DNA from: Anaerobaca lacustris
GTDB lineage: Bacteria > Planctomycetota > Phycisphaerae > Sedimentisphaerales > Anaerobacaceae
Assembly (NCBI RefSeq): GCF_030012215.1
Contig: NZ_JASCXX010000006.1
Location: forward strand, 149,791-213,790
Reading direction: 5' to 3'
Length of the DNA: 64,000 nucleotides
Under the pieces are notes generated by a model that saw nothing but the letters and a program-made list of their open reading frames with translations, was not told where the DNA came from and did no database searches. Positions 53,844 to 62,452 of this stretch are shown one piece after another. The stretch's first letter is position 1. The number at the start of each line of letters is the position of its first letter. A program made the position numbers and the translations under genes.

Positions 53844-55991
53844 ATGAGTAGACGGATGAAGACAGCAGTGGTCCTGGCAGCGGCGATCTGTATCTGCGGC
53901 ATCGGTGTCGCCGGCGCCGAGGCGAAGGAGCAATGGCGTCTCGGGATGCAGGCGTACAGCTTCAATCGGTTCACGTTTTCCGAAGCGGTGGACAAGACCT
54001 GGGCGCTGGGCATGGAGTACATCGAGGCCTATCCCGGTCAGAAGCTCAGCGCCGAGCATGGCGATGCCCAGTTCCACCACACCATGAGCCCGGAATTGCG
54101 GCAGGCAGTCAAGCAGATGCTTCAGAGCAAGGGCATCAAGCTGGTCAACTACGGCGTGGTCGGCCTGTCGAACAACGAGGCCGAATGCCGCAAGGTGTTC
54201 GATTTTGCCCGCGACATGGGGATCGAGACGATCGTCTCGGAACCGCCGGAGAACGCCATCGAGCTGATCGACAGGCTCTGCCAGGAGTACAAGATCGGCG
54301 TCGCCCTGCACAACCATCCGGAGCCCTCCTTCTACTGGAATCCGGACACGGTGCTGCGACTCGTCGAAGGGCGCAGCAAGTGGATCGGCGCCTGCGCCGA
54401 CACCGGCCACTGGACCCGCTCGGGCGTGGACCCGGTCGAGGCCGTCAGGAAGCTCGAGGGGCGGATCATCAGTCTGCACTTCAAGGACCTCACCGAGTTT
54501 GGCAACAAGCGCGCCCATGATGTCCCCTGGGGCACGGGCAAGAGCAAGGTCCGAGAGGTCCTCGCGGAACTGGCGCGGCAGGGCTTCAAGGGCAGCTTCT
54601 CCATCGAGTACGAACACAACTGGCTCAACTCCATGCCGGAGATCGCCCAGTGCGTCACCTTCTTCGACAAAGTCGCCCACGAACTGGGCGTGAACCAGTG
54701 GCAGCGGATCTTCAACGGCACGGACTTGGCCGGCTGGGACGGCGATCCACGTCTGTGGTCGGTCCGCGACGGCGTCATCCGCGGCGAGACGACCCCGGAG
54801 AAGCCTACGAAGGGCAACACGTTCCTCGTCTATCGGGACGGCATCCTCGGCGATTTCGAGTTGAAGATCCAGTTCCGCATCCCCAGCGGCAACTCCGGCG
54901 TCCAGTATCGCAGCAAGGAGATGGACAAGTGGCGGATCGGCGGCTACCAGGCCGAGGTGGACAATACGCAGGGCACGGTCGGCTTCCTTTACCATGAGGC
55001 CGGTCGCGGCTGGCTCGTCAGCGTCGGGGACTTCATGGTCATCGACGAGAAGGGCGAGAAGAAGGTCATCAGCAACGTCAACGACCAGAAGGCCCTGGTC
55101 GAGACCGGCTACTACCGGGAGAAGGACTGGAACCAGTACACCATCGTCTGCGAGGGCAACCACATCAAGCACTTCCTCAACGGCTACCAGACCGTCGAGT
55201 TGATCGACAACGACCGTCTGGTCAATCCGTTCGATCCGCGGGACGGCAAGGGCGCCTCGCGGACCGGCCTGCTGGCCCTGCAACTTCACGCCGGCCCGCC
55301 GATGGTCGTGGAATTCCGGGACATTCGGATCAGGACGCTTGCCGGCGAGGTCGGCGATGCGGTGCTGGTCTTCAACGGCCAGAACCTCGATGAGTGGACC
55401 ACGAACGCCCGCTCCGGCAAGGCGGACCTGTGGGCCGTCGGCAAGGCCAGGGTCTCTGCGAGCGATCCCAAGCAGTTGGAGAAGGTCGAAGGGACCGGCG
55501 AGATGATCAATCTGGCGCCCAAGCACGGGGAGAGCCAGGACATCTACTCGAAGGCCAAGTTCGGCGACTGCCGGATCGAGGTCGAGGTCATGGTGCCCCA
55601 AGGCTCCAACTCCGGCATCTACGTGATGGGCGAGTACGAGGTCCAGGTGCTCGACAGCTACGGCAAGGCGAAGATGGGCAGCGGGGACATGGGCGCGATC
55701 TACGGCGGCCATGCACCGCCGTTCAACGCCTCGAAAAAGCCGGGTCAGTGGCAGCAGTATGTGATCGAGTGGCGCGCCCCCCAGTTCGACGGCAACGGCA
55801 ACAAGACGAAGAACGCCGAGTTCGTCAAGGTCGAGCTCAACGGCCGGGTGCTGCACGAGAACCTGGTGATGCCGCAGCAGACGCCGGGAGGCCTCACGGG
55901 CAAGGAATCCCCGACGGGCCCGCTGATGTTCCAGGGCAACCACGGGCCGGTGGCCTATCGCAACATCGTCGTGAAACCCTTGCTGAAATGA
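53844..55991 (+). CDS. Exported fusion: TIM-barrel isomerase plus two DUF1080 domains
   Basis: A 715-residue secreted protein. After a signal peptide (to about residue 28) comes a sugar phosphate isomerase/epimerase-like TIM barrel (about 30-275; IGVALHNHPEPSF, ACADTGHW, SLHFKD, SIEYEHNW). Two DUF1080 (3-keto-disaccharide hydrolase) beta-sandwiches follow, from about 287 (RIFNGTDLAGW) and about 504 (VFNGQNLDEW). DUF1080 proteins are linked to hydrolysis of 3-keto-glycosides made by Gfo/Idh/MocA enzymes. Having both activities in one exported chain suits stepwise processing of keto-sugars. AGGAG precedes the ATG at 53844. Confidence 0.87.
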   Translation: MSRRMKTAVVLAAAICICGIGVAGAEAKEQWRLGMQAYSFNRFTFSEAVDKTWALGMEYIEAYPGQKLSAEHGDAQFHHTMSPELRQAVKQMLQSKGIKLVNYGVVGLSNNEAECRKVFDFARDMGIETIVSEPPENAIELIDRLCQEYKIGVALHNHPEPSFYWNPDTVLRLVEGRSKWIGACADTGHWTRSGVDPVEAVRKLEGRIISLHFKDLTEFGNKRAHDVPWGTGKSKVREVLAELARQGFKGSFSIEYEHNWLNSMPEIAQCVTFFDKVAHELGVNQWQRIFNGTDLAGWDGDPRLWSVRDGVIRGETTPEKPTKGNTFLVYRDGILGDFELKIQFRIPSGNSGVQYRSKEMDKWRIGGYQAEVDNTQGTVGFLYHEAGRGWLVSVGDFMVIDEKGEKKVISNVNDQKALVETGYYREKDWNQYTIVCEGNHIKHFLNGYQTVELIDNDRLVNPFDPRDGKGASRTGLLALQLHAGPPMVVEFRDIRIRTLAGEVGDAVLVFNGQNLDEWTTNARSGKADLWAVGKARVSASDPKQLEKVEGTGEMINLAPKHGESQDIYSKAKFGDCRIEVEVMVPQGSNSGIYVMGEYEVQVLDSYGKAKMGSGDMGAIYGGHAPPFNASKKPGQWQQYVIEWRAPQFDGNGNKTKNAEFVKVELNGRVLHENLVMPQQTPGGLTGKESPTGPLMFQGNHGPVAYRNIVVKPLLK

Positions 55992-56067
55992 AGTCGGCCC
56001 GATGGAGACGTTTCAGTGCATGGCCGGCCGGGATTATCGGACGACAGGGAAAATCAGGCGAGTTTCC

Positions 56068-56096
56068 TTGACAATCCGCGTCGCCGCCACCATAAT
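56068..56096 (+). promoter_or_regulatory. Predicted promoter for oxidoreductase 11
   Basis: TTGACA (56068-56073), 17-base spacer, CATAAT (56091-56096). The following leader has a TTAACT...AGTTAA stem at 56137-56154 whose 3' arm overlaps the nearest GGAG, so translation may be controlled by folding. Confidence 0.6.
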
Positions 56097-56164
56097 AACG
56101 GGCCAAAATTTCGACAGTTCATCGTTAATCGAAGTGTTAACTTTTTGGAGTTAATAAAAGTACA

Positions 56165-57523
56165 ATGAGCGACCAGAGACAACACGAAGGTATGGATCGA
56201 CGCCGGTTCCTGCAATCCACCGCTGCGGTGGGCGCCGGGCTGGCGATCGCCCCGAGCATTCTTGCCCAGGCCGGCGGTACGGCGTCGGACGACATCAACG
56301 TGGCGCTGCTGGGGGCCGGCGCCCAGGGGCAGATCCTGATGAATGCCTGCCTCCAGATTCCGGGTGTGCGGTTCAAGGCGGTCTGCGACATTTGGGAAGC
56401 CTACAATTTGCGGCGTGTTTCCCGGTTGCTGGATCGCTATGGCCATAAGAACAACACCTACACCGACTACAAGGAGATGCTCGACAAGGAGAAGGGCAAC
56501 ATCGACGCGGTGATCGTCGCGACGCCCGACTTCTGGCACGCCGAGCATGCCATCGCTTGTATGGAAGCCGGGCTGGATGTCTACTGCGAGAAGGAGATGT
56601 CCAACGAACTGGCCAAGGCCAAACAGATGGTCGAAGCCCAGAGGCGGACTGGAAAGCTGCTTCAGATCGGCCATCAGCGTCGCAGCAACCCGCGCTACCT
56701 CCACTGTTATGAAAAGGTGATCCAGCAGGCCCGGATGCTCGGCCGAATCACCACGGCCAACGGCCAGTGGAATCGGGGGGCCCAGGAGCCTCTCGGTTGG
56801 CCGACGAATGCCGTGATCGATGAAGCGACCCTGGCCAAGTATGGTTTCAAATCCATGGAGCAGTTCCGCAACTGGCGTTGGTACAAAGGTCTGGGCGGCG
56901 GTCCTATCGTGGACCTCGGTTCGCACCAGATCGATATCTACAGTTGGTTCCTCAATGCGACGCCGAAGGGGGTCATCGCCAGCGGGGGCACCGACTACTA
57001 CGATAAGAACACGCATGAGTGGTATGACAGCGTCTTGGCGATCTACGACTTCGAGACCAAAGACGGGGTCGTTCGCGCGTTCTACCAGGTCTTGACGACC
57101 AACAGCAGTCAAGGGTATTTCGAGACCTTCATGGGCGACCAAGGCACCCTGATGATCTCCGAGGCAGCCGGGCGCGGTTCGGTGTATCGCGAGCAAGGCG
57201 CGCATGTCCCCGAGTGGGACCGGTGGGTGAAACTGGGCCTCATTGCCGAGCCGCAGCGGGTGGAGACCAAGGATGACAGCGGAGCGGTCCTGGACGTTCG
57301 CGAGACGGTGCCGGCCCAGGAGTATCTCATCCCGATCGATATGGAGGGCAAGCCCTACCACCAGCCGCACCTCGAGAACTTCTTCAATGCCATGCGAGGC
57401 AAAGAGAAGCTGACGTGCCCCGGCGAGGTCGGTTACGAGACGGCCGTGATGGTACTGAGGACCAATGAGGCTGTTGAGGCCCAGCGCCGCCTCGAGTTCG
57501 GCAAGGACGAGTTCCACGTATAG
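56165..57523 (+). CDS. Tat-exported Gfo/Idh/MocA oxidoreductase 11 (EKE variant)
   Basis: A 452-residue, more distant paralogue with its own promoter. Tat motif DRRRFLQS, signal end SILAQ; Rossmann LLGAGAQGQI; DLGSHQIDIYSWFLN near residue 253. The catalytic motif reads CEKEMSNE near residue 141: the normally invariant Pro after EK is Glu. The nearest GGAG is 14 bases before the ATG, which is unusually far; ATG at 56192 is an alternative. The cytochrome genes follow directly. Confidence 0.87.
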   Translation: MSDQRQHEGMDRRRFLQSTAAVGAGLAIAPSILAQAGGTASDDINVALLGAGAQGQILMNACLQIPGVRFKAVCDIWEAYNLRRVSRLLDRYGHKNNTYTDYKEMLDKEKGNIDAVIVATPDFWHAEHAIACMEAGLDVYCEKEMSNELAKAKQMVEAQRRTGKLLQIGHQRRSNPRYLHCYEKVIQQARMLGRITTANGQWNRGAQEPLGWPTNAVIDEATLAKYGFKSMEQFRNWRWYKGLGGGPIVDLGSHQIDIYSWFLNATPKGVIASGGTDYYDKNTHEWYDSVLAIYDFETKDGVVRAFYQVLTTNSSQGYFETFMGDQGTLMISEAAGRGSVYREQGAHVPEWDRWVKLGLIAEPQRVETKDDSGAVLDVRETVPAQEYLIPIDMEGKPYHQPHLENFFNAMRGKEKLTCPGEVGYETAVMVLRTNEAVEAQRRLEFGKDEFHV

Positions 57524-57540
57524 AGCGTGTTTTTCGGGCG

Positions 57541-57571
57541 ATGATCGGGCACCGATCGGGTGCCCGATCAT
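57541..57571. terminator. Perfect 13-base stem-loop after oxidoreductase 11
   Basis: ATGATCGGGCACC and GGTGCCCGATCAT flank a five-base GATCG loop with no mismatch. It lies 18 bases after the oxidoreductase stop. An ATG at 57541 lies inside this stem and is not a likely gene start. Confidence 0.65.
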
Positions 57572-57597
57572 CCCTGCAGAAAGGAATTGGGATAGCC

Positions 57598-59502
57598 TTG
57601 AGAAGCAGACTGTTCTTAGCCGTTGTCCTGTTGCCGCTGCTGTCTCTGACGGCGGTCTTGGCCGAGGAACTGGCGGAGCCGCACGCAGGTTTGATCGGCG
57701 ACGAGAGTGACGGCAGCCGCGCCCACCCGACCCATTTGATTCCGTTATTCGCCGAGAATGAAGACGGCGAAAAAGGCGGGCAGATCACGCTGGATGCGGA
57801 CCCTCTTCTGCCCATCTCGACGAAGTACACCTGTGGCGAGTGCCATAGTTACGACGTGATCAAGCAGGGGTGGCACTTCAACGCGATCGACGAGAACGTA
57901 CCGCCCGGGCGCCCTGGTGAGCCGTGGATTTATGCGGATGCCAAGTTGGGAATTCAGGTTCCCCTTTCATATCGCCCTTGGGCCGGCACGATTCAGCCCC
58001 GCGAGTTCGGGCTCTCGGAATTTGCGTTTACGAGGCTGTTCGGTCGGCACATGCCCGGCGGTGGGCCGGGGGAAGTCACGGCGACCGACGACGCCGACAT
58101 CGGCCGACAGTACATATCGGGAAAGCTCGAGATCAACTGTCTGGCCTGCCACAACGGCCATTACGGCCAGGACATGGGAGGCGTCGAAGGCTGGGCGGTG
58201 CAGATCGCGGTCCGGCAGAACAACCGCTGGGCGGCGGCCGCTTCGTGCGAGTTCGCCTCGGTGAAGGGTTCGGCGGCCGCGATGTCCATCGCCTACGACC
58301 CCTTCATGCCCGAGGGCGACGACAAGGAACCGCGCGTGGTGTATCGCGAAGAAGCGTTCGACGCCGACCACAACGTGTTGTTCGACATCCTTCGAGAGGT
58401 CCCGAACCAGCGGTGTTACTACTGCCATTCCGACGTATACTTCAGTGGCGGCGAAGAGAAGACCGAGAAGTGGTCGTCGGAAGAGGACGTCCACCTGAAA
58501 GCCGGTCTAACCTGCGTCGATTGCCATCGCAACGACATCCATCATGAGATCGTCCGAGGCTACCCCGGCGAGAGCGAAGAGTCGGGCAATCCGCTCGTCG
58601 CGACGATGACGTGTGAGGGCTGCCATCTGCCGCAGGGGCCGGACGTGCCGCAAGCAGGGCGTCTGGGGGCGCCGATACCCCAACACGTGGGGTTGCCTCC
58701 CGTGCATTTCGAGCGGCTGAGCTGTACGGCCTGTCACTCCGGTCCCTGGCCGAGCGATCGGGCCGTCTTCACCAAGACCGCTCGCGCCCACCGGCTGGGC
58801 ACGCCCAACGTCAACAAGTCCGAGCAGATGCTCCCGCACATTCTCTCCCCGGTGTTCGCCCACGACGGCGACAAGATCTCGCCGCACAAGATGCTCTGGC
58901 CGGCCTACTGGGGCCGGCGCGCCGGCGACGAAGTGACCCCGATTGCGTTGGACGTTGTCGAGAAGACGGTCAGAGCTGTCTTCGACCAACTCGAGATTCC
59001 CGCCAGCGGAACCTGGCCCGGCATCGCAAAGGAGCAGATTGCCACGGCGTTGCAGGCCCTGTCGAAGGCGGCCGACGCCAACGCCGTTTACGTGGCCGGC
59101 GGGACGTTGTACTCGCTGAACGAAGCCGGGGACGTGGAGGAGCAGGCGGACCATCCTGTCGCGAAGCCGTACATGTGGCCGTTGGCTCACACGGTGCGAC
59201 CGGCCGCACAGTCGCTGGGAATTCGCTACTGTACCGATTGCCACGCGACCGATGCCCCGTTCTTCTTCGGGACCGTCGCCGTCGATAGTCCGATTGCCTC
59301 GGACGTGCCGACGACCCGGCAGATGGTCGGCTTCCAGAACATCAGCCGGTTCTATGCCTGGGCGTTCTCGGCATCGTTCGTGTTCCGTCCGTGGTTCAAG
59401 GTTGTGGCGCTGGGGGCATCGGCCGTTCTGGGCATCGTGCTGCTGCTGTACGGGCTCAAGGCGCTCGGGGCCGTTGCCAGAGTTCTGGCCGAAGACGAAT
59501 AG
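57598..59502 (+). CDS. Seven-haem c-type cytochrome, membrane-anchored
   Basis: A 634-residue exported cytochrome with seven CXXCH haem-binding motifs (CGECH, CLACH, CYYCH, CVDCH, CEGCH, CTACH, CTDCH) spread from about residue 79 to about residue 545. A signal peptide is at the start and a C-terminal membrane helix lies near residues 600-620. It resembles multihaem electron carriers of the tetrathionate-reductase/nitrite-reductase type. The start is probably TTG at 57598, since AAAGGA lies 12 bases upstream and the upstream ATG is inside a hairpin. It precedes a membrane cytochrome b with which it likely exchanges electrons. Confidence 0.85.
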   Translation: MRSRLFLAVVLLPLLSLTAVLAEELAEPHAGLIGDESDGSRAHPTHLIPLFAENEDGEKGGQITLDADPLLPISTKYTCGECHSYDVIKQGWHFNAIDENVPPGRPGEPWIYADAKLGIQVPLSYRPWAGTIQPREFGLSEFAFTRLFGRHMPGGGPGEVTATDDADIGRQYISGKLEINCLACHNGHYGQDMGGVEGWAVQIAVRQNNRWAAAASCEFASVKGSAAAMSIAYDPFMPEGDDKEPRVVYREEAFDADHNVLFDILREVPNQRCYYCHSDVYFSGGEEKTEKWSSEEDVHLKAGLTCVDCHRNDIHHEIVRGYPGESEESGNPLVATMTCEGCHLPQGPDVPQAGRLGAPIPQHVGLPPVHFERLSCTACHSGPWPSDRAVFTKTARAHRLGTPNVNKSEQMLPHILSPVFAHDGDKISPHKMLWPAYWGRRAGDEVTPIALDVVEKTVRAVFDQLEIPASGTWPGIAKEQIATALQALSKAADANAVYVAGGTLYSLNEAGDVEEQADHPVAKPYMWPLAHTVRPAAQSLGIRYCTDCHATDAPFFFGTVAVDSPIASDVPTTRQMVGFQNISRFYAWAFSASFVFRPWFKVVALGASAVLGIVLLLYGLKALGAVARVLAEDE

Positions 59503-59526
59503 ACTCTGTTTGGGTGAGTGATCCAG

Positions 59527-60186
59527 ATGTTTCAGACCGTATCGATTCTCGCGTTGTTGGCCACTCTCATCGGAGTGATTGTCCACTGGTTCGCCTTTCC
59601 CGCCACATCGGAATGTCGGGGCGGCTCGGGCGTCATCCGCGGACTCGTCCACGCCTTCAGTCTGCTCCTGATCGAGCAGCGCAGCAGTTTCCTGGGGGCC
59701 CTCAAGAAGCTGTGCTATCTGCTGGCGGTGGTGTGTTTTGTGGTCCTCGCCTTCACGGGCTTCTGGCCGCTTCTGGTGCGAGGGGAGTCGCACATCTCCG
59801 GGTACCTCATGATGATCCATGCGACGTTCGCGCCGATCTTCGCCTTCTGCCTGGCGGTTCTGGCGATTACGTGGGCCAGTCGCTATCGCTTCGTCGTGGG
59901 CGATTGCCCGTGCGTGCAGCGGCTCCTTCGTCGTGTGACGCGGCTGCACATCGCGACGCCGGAGGGGGCCTGTCGTTGTGCCTCGACCGTGCAGAAGACG
60001 GCGTTCTGGGCGATTGTCGTCCTGGCGTTGCCCCTGATCCTTTCCATCGTGCTGAGCATGTTCCCGCTGTTCGGGACGTACTATCAGGAACTGGCCTTGG
60101 CGATCCATCGCTGGACAAGCGTGGTGTTCTTCATCGCAGTGATCCTTCACACCTATCTGGCGGTGCGGGTCCGAATGGCTCAGTAA
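59527..60186 (+). CDS. Membrane cytochrome b (b561-like)
   Basis: A 219-residue inner-membrane protein with about five hydrophobic helices. Conserved histidines that could bind haem b occur in VIVHWF, GLVHAF, MMIHATF, AIHRWTS and ILHTYLAV. This fits a b-type cytochrome subunit that passes electrons between quinones and a periplasmic cytochrome. The previous gene, 24 bases upstream, encodes the seven-haem cytochrome c. A GTG nine bases upstream is an alternative start. Confidence 0.8.
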   Translation: MFQTVSILALLATLIGVIVHWFAFPATSECRGGSGVIRGLVHAFSLLLIEQRSSFLGALKKLCYLLAVVCFVVLAFTGFWPLLVRGESHISGYLMMIHATFAPIFAFCLAVLAITWASRYRFVVGDCPCVQRLLRRVTRLHIATPEGACRCASTVQKTAFWAIVVLALPLILSIVLSMFPLFGTYYQELALAIHRWTSVVFFIAVILHTYLAVRVRMAQ

Positions 60187-60253
60187 GTAGCAAGCATGGG
60201 GAGAAAAGGCGTACAGCAGATGGCCGGATTGGTGTTCGGTTGGTTCTGGTGCG

Positions 60254-60328
60254 TATACCCCACTTTGCCTGTTGATAATGCGGACCATGTGCCGATTCTA
60301 TATGTGGACGTAAGTGAGTCGGGGTATA
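60254..60328 (+). promoter_or_regulatory. Candidate structured 5' leader of the permease gene
   Basis: TATACCCC (60254-60261) pairs perfectly with GGGGTATA (60321-60328), and ACTT (60262-60265) can pair with AAGT (60312-60315) inside it. The 59-base closed region has further weak pairing. It ends about ten bases before the GGAG of the permease. The shape suits a cis-acting RNA; no known riboswitch consensus was recognised. Confidence 0.35.
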
Positions 60329-60347
60329 TGATTTAGGAGAGCCGATC

Positions 60348-61814
60348 ATGAGCAACGGAGTACTACCAAGCTATCTGAGTATGGCCAAGGCCAACCCGCC
60401 CACGAACCGGGCCCCCTGGTACAAGAACACCGCGCCGACCTACGCCGGCATCTTCCTGTGGTTCGTTTTCTGGAGCCAGGCGCCCAGTGGCGGCGGCGGT
60501 GCACCGGGCGGAACCCTTGCCCAGGGGGTGGGAGTTGCCCTTCTCGGACTCGTCATCGCGGCACTGCTCTGCCACTTCCTGTTCTACCTGGTTCCAGGCA
60601 TGTTGGGCATGAAGACGGGTCTGCCGCTCTATGTCGTCGGCAGCTCAACCTACGGGACGCAGGGCGGCTTCCTCATGCCCGGCTTCCTTATGGGCGTGTT
60701 GCAGTTCGGCTGGCTCGGCGTCAACGCGTATTTCGCGTCGCTGGCCCTGGCGCCCCTGTTCGGTGGCAGCGCGATCGCACAGCAGATTCTCGCCGTGCTC
60801 TGGGCGATCCTAGCCGCTTTCGTCGGGCTCAAAGGGATTCAGTACGTGGCGAAGGTTGCGACGTTCCTGCCGCTGATCCCCATCGCGATCCTGTTGATCC
60901 TCCTGGTCAAGACGATTGGTGGTCTCGGCGATTTCGATGCGGCGACGTTCGTGGCGGCCGGGATCGCCCCGGAGGCGGTCGGAGCGACCGGACTGAGTTT
61001 CTTGGGCGTGATCGCGCTATCCATCACGTTCGTGGTCGGCTTCTTCGCCACGGCTGGTGCCGCCGGCGTGGATTTCGGCACCAACAGTGTTGATGCCAAA
61101 GACGTGCAGATGGGCGGACTCTTCGGCATCGCGCTAGCCACAATCGTCTCTGCCGGGGCGGCCTTGCTCATCGCCGCCGGAGCCTTCGGTGCTACTGGCA
61201 CCTATGCGGTTAATCCTGCTGATCCGGGCTTCATGGGAACGGTGATGGGCTCTGCGGGGGCCGGCAAGACGATGGCATTGCTGCTGGCCGTCGCCGCCTT
61301 CCCGCCGGCGTGCTTCTCGTCGTTCATCGCCGCCAACAGCTTCAAGACGACGCTGCCCAAGGTCAATCCCTTCGTCTCCGTGGGAATTGGAACAGCCGTC
61401 AGTGTCGTTCTCGCTGTGACCGGCTGGGCAGGCCAGGCTGGAGCGGTGTTCACCGTCATCGGCGCTTCATTCGGGCCGATCTGCGGCGCGATGATGGTGG
61501 ATTATCTGCTGGCGGGCAAGAAATGGGCCGGTCCTCGCAAGGGCTGGAACCAGGCCGGCTGGATCTCGTGGGCCGTTGGCTTCATCGTGGGAATCGCACC
61601 GCTGGTCGGACTGGCCAACATTCCGGCCGCGCCGCTGGTGGCCTTCATCGTTGGGGCGGTCATCTACTTCGTGCTGGCCAAGGCCGGGCTTCAGCCGCCG
61701 GTGGTGGCGATGCCTTCCCTGGAGCCCAAAGCGGCGGGGGAGCTGGACAAGGCGCCGGCTGCCGTAAAGGCCCAGGTGACCCAGGAAATGCTGGACGGAC
61801 CGGAGAAGAAGTAG
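60348..61814 (+). CDS. NCS1-like nucleobase:cation symporter family permease
   Basis: A 488-residue membrane protein with about 12 hydrophobic helices. The N-terminal WYKNTAPTYAGIFLWFVFW and PLYVVGSSTYGTQGGFLMPG motifs, and the later GWAGQAGAVFTVIGASFGPICGAMMVDYLL, fit the NCS1/cytosine-permease group. It probably imports a purine, pyrimidine or related ring compound with a cation. GGAG lies seven bases before the ATG. A strong terminator follows, so it is a single-gene unit. Confidence 0.8.
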   Translation: MSNGVLPSYLSMAKANPPTNRAPWYKNTAPTYAGIFLWFVFWSQAPSGGGGAPGGTLAQGVGVALLGLVIAALLCHFLFYLVPGMLGMKTGLPLYVVGSSTYGTQGGFLMPGFLMGVLQFGWLGVNAYFASLALAPLFGGSAIAQQILAVLWAILAAFVGLKGIQYVAKVATFLPLIPIAILLILLVKTIGGLGDFDAATFVAAGIAPEAVGATGLSFLGVIALSITFVVGFFATAGAAGVDFGTNSVDAKDVQMGGLFGIALATIVSAGAALLIAAGAFGATGTYAVNPADPGFMGTVMGSAGAGKTMALLLAVAAFPPACFSSFIAANSFKTTLPKVNPFVSVGIGTAVSVVLAVTGWAGQAGAVFTVIGASFGPICGAMMVDYLLAGKKWAGPRKGWNQAGWISWAVGFIVGIAPLVGLANIPAAPLVAFIVGAVIYFVLAKAGLQPPVVAMPSLEPKAAGELDKAPAAVKAQVTQEMLDGPEKK

Positions 61815-61852
61815 TGTAGCGCCGGCCTGTTCCATCAGATTGTGAATCACCC

Positions 61853-61890
61853 ACAGGGGTTTGGCTTCTGCCAAACCCCTGTTCGTTTCT
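61853..61890 (+). terminator. Strong terminator after the permease gene
   Basis: ACAGGGGTTTGGC (61853-61865) and GCCAAACCCCTGT (61870-61882) form a perfect 13-base stem with a TTCT loop, followed by TCGTTTCT. Confidence 0.85.
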
Positions 61891-62452
61891 ACCGGTGGTA
61901 GGACGATTGAGGCAGCGCCGGGGACTCGACGTCGTGGAACTCAGACGCGAGGATTTGGAGAATCGTCCTTTGTCACGCCGTCACGCCATGGGGTGATTTT
62001 TCTTGATGTCACGACCGTAGATCGCATATAAGAAAGTTCAACTGCGATTCTCATTCTCAGAGGCCGGGAGCATGGGTGAACGGCCAGGCGGTGGAGGTGC
62101 TTTGAATGCCGATTCTGAGGTGGGTGATACTCTATTCGTGTTGAGGTCCTGTGCCTCAGAGCCATTTCCGTCGTCACCGTATGCTTTCCAGGGAAGGAGG
62201 CCCTTGCACGTCCCGGTGTGCCAGCAATCGGTGTCTCTCGTGGATGCTCTCCGCTGGCCGGGCAAGAGGCGCGTGGGGACGCGTGCCCAGAAGACCGGCG
62301 TGAGACGCTGTCGAGTGTCTCATGCAAACGGTCCGGGCGACATCGTTCGGATCGACTCGTATTGCCGAACCAAAGGGTACGTCGCTTCAGACCGGCGGCC
62401 GAGAGGGTCTGGCAACCATGTTTTGAGGTCAAGTTGGAAGGAGGACTATCGC
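61891..62452. other. Long gene-free leader before the repeat protein
   Basis: About 560 bases with no credible coding frame on either strand. It ends in a strong GGAAGGAGG ribosome site. A long 5' leader or distal promoter is possible. No known riboswitch, tRNA or other RNA was recognised. Confidence 0.4.

Noticed and set aside
48120..57571. Reading the whole oxidoreductase cluster as one uninterrupted operon
   Set aside because: A good terminator at 48120-48157, a separate promoter at 56068 and strong stems at 46635 and 57541 argue for several transcription units.
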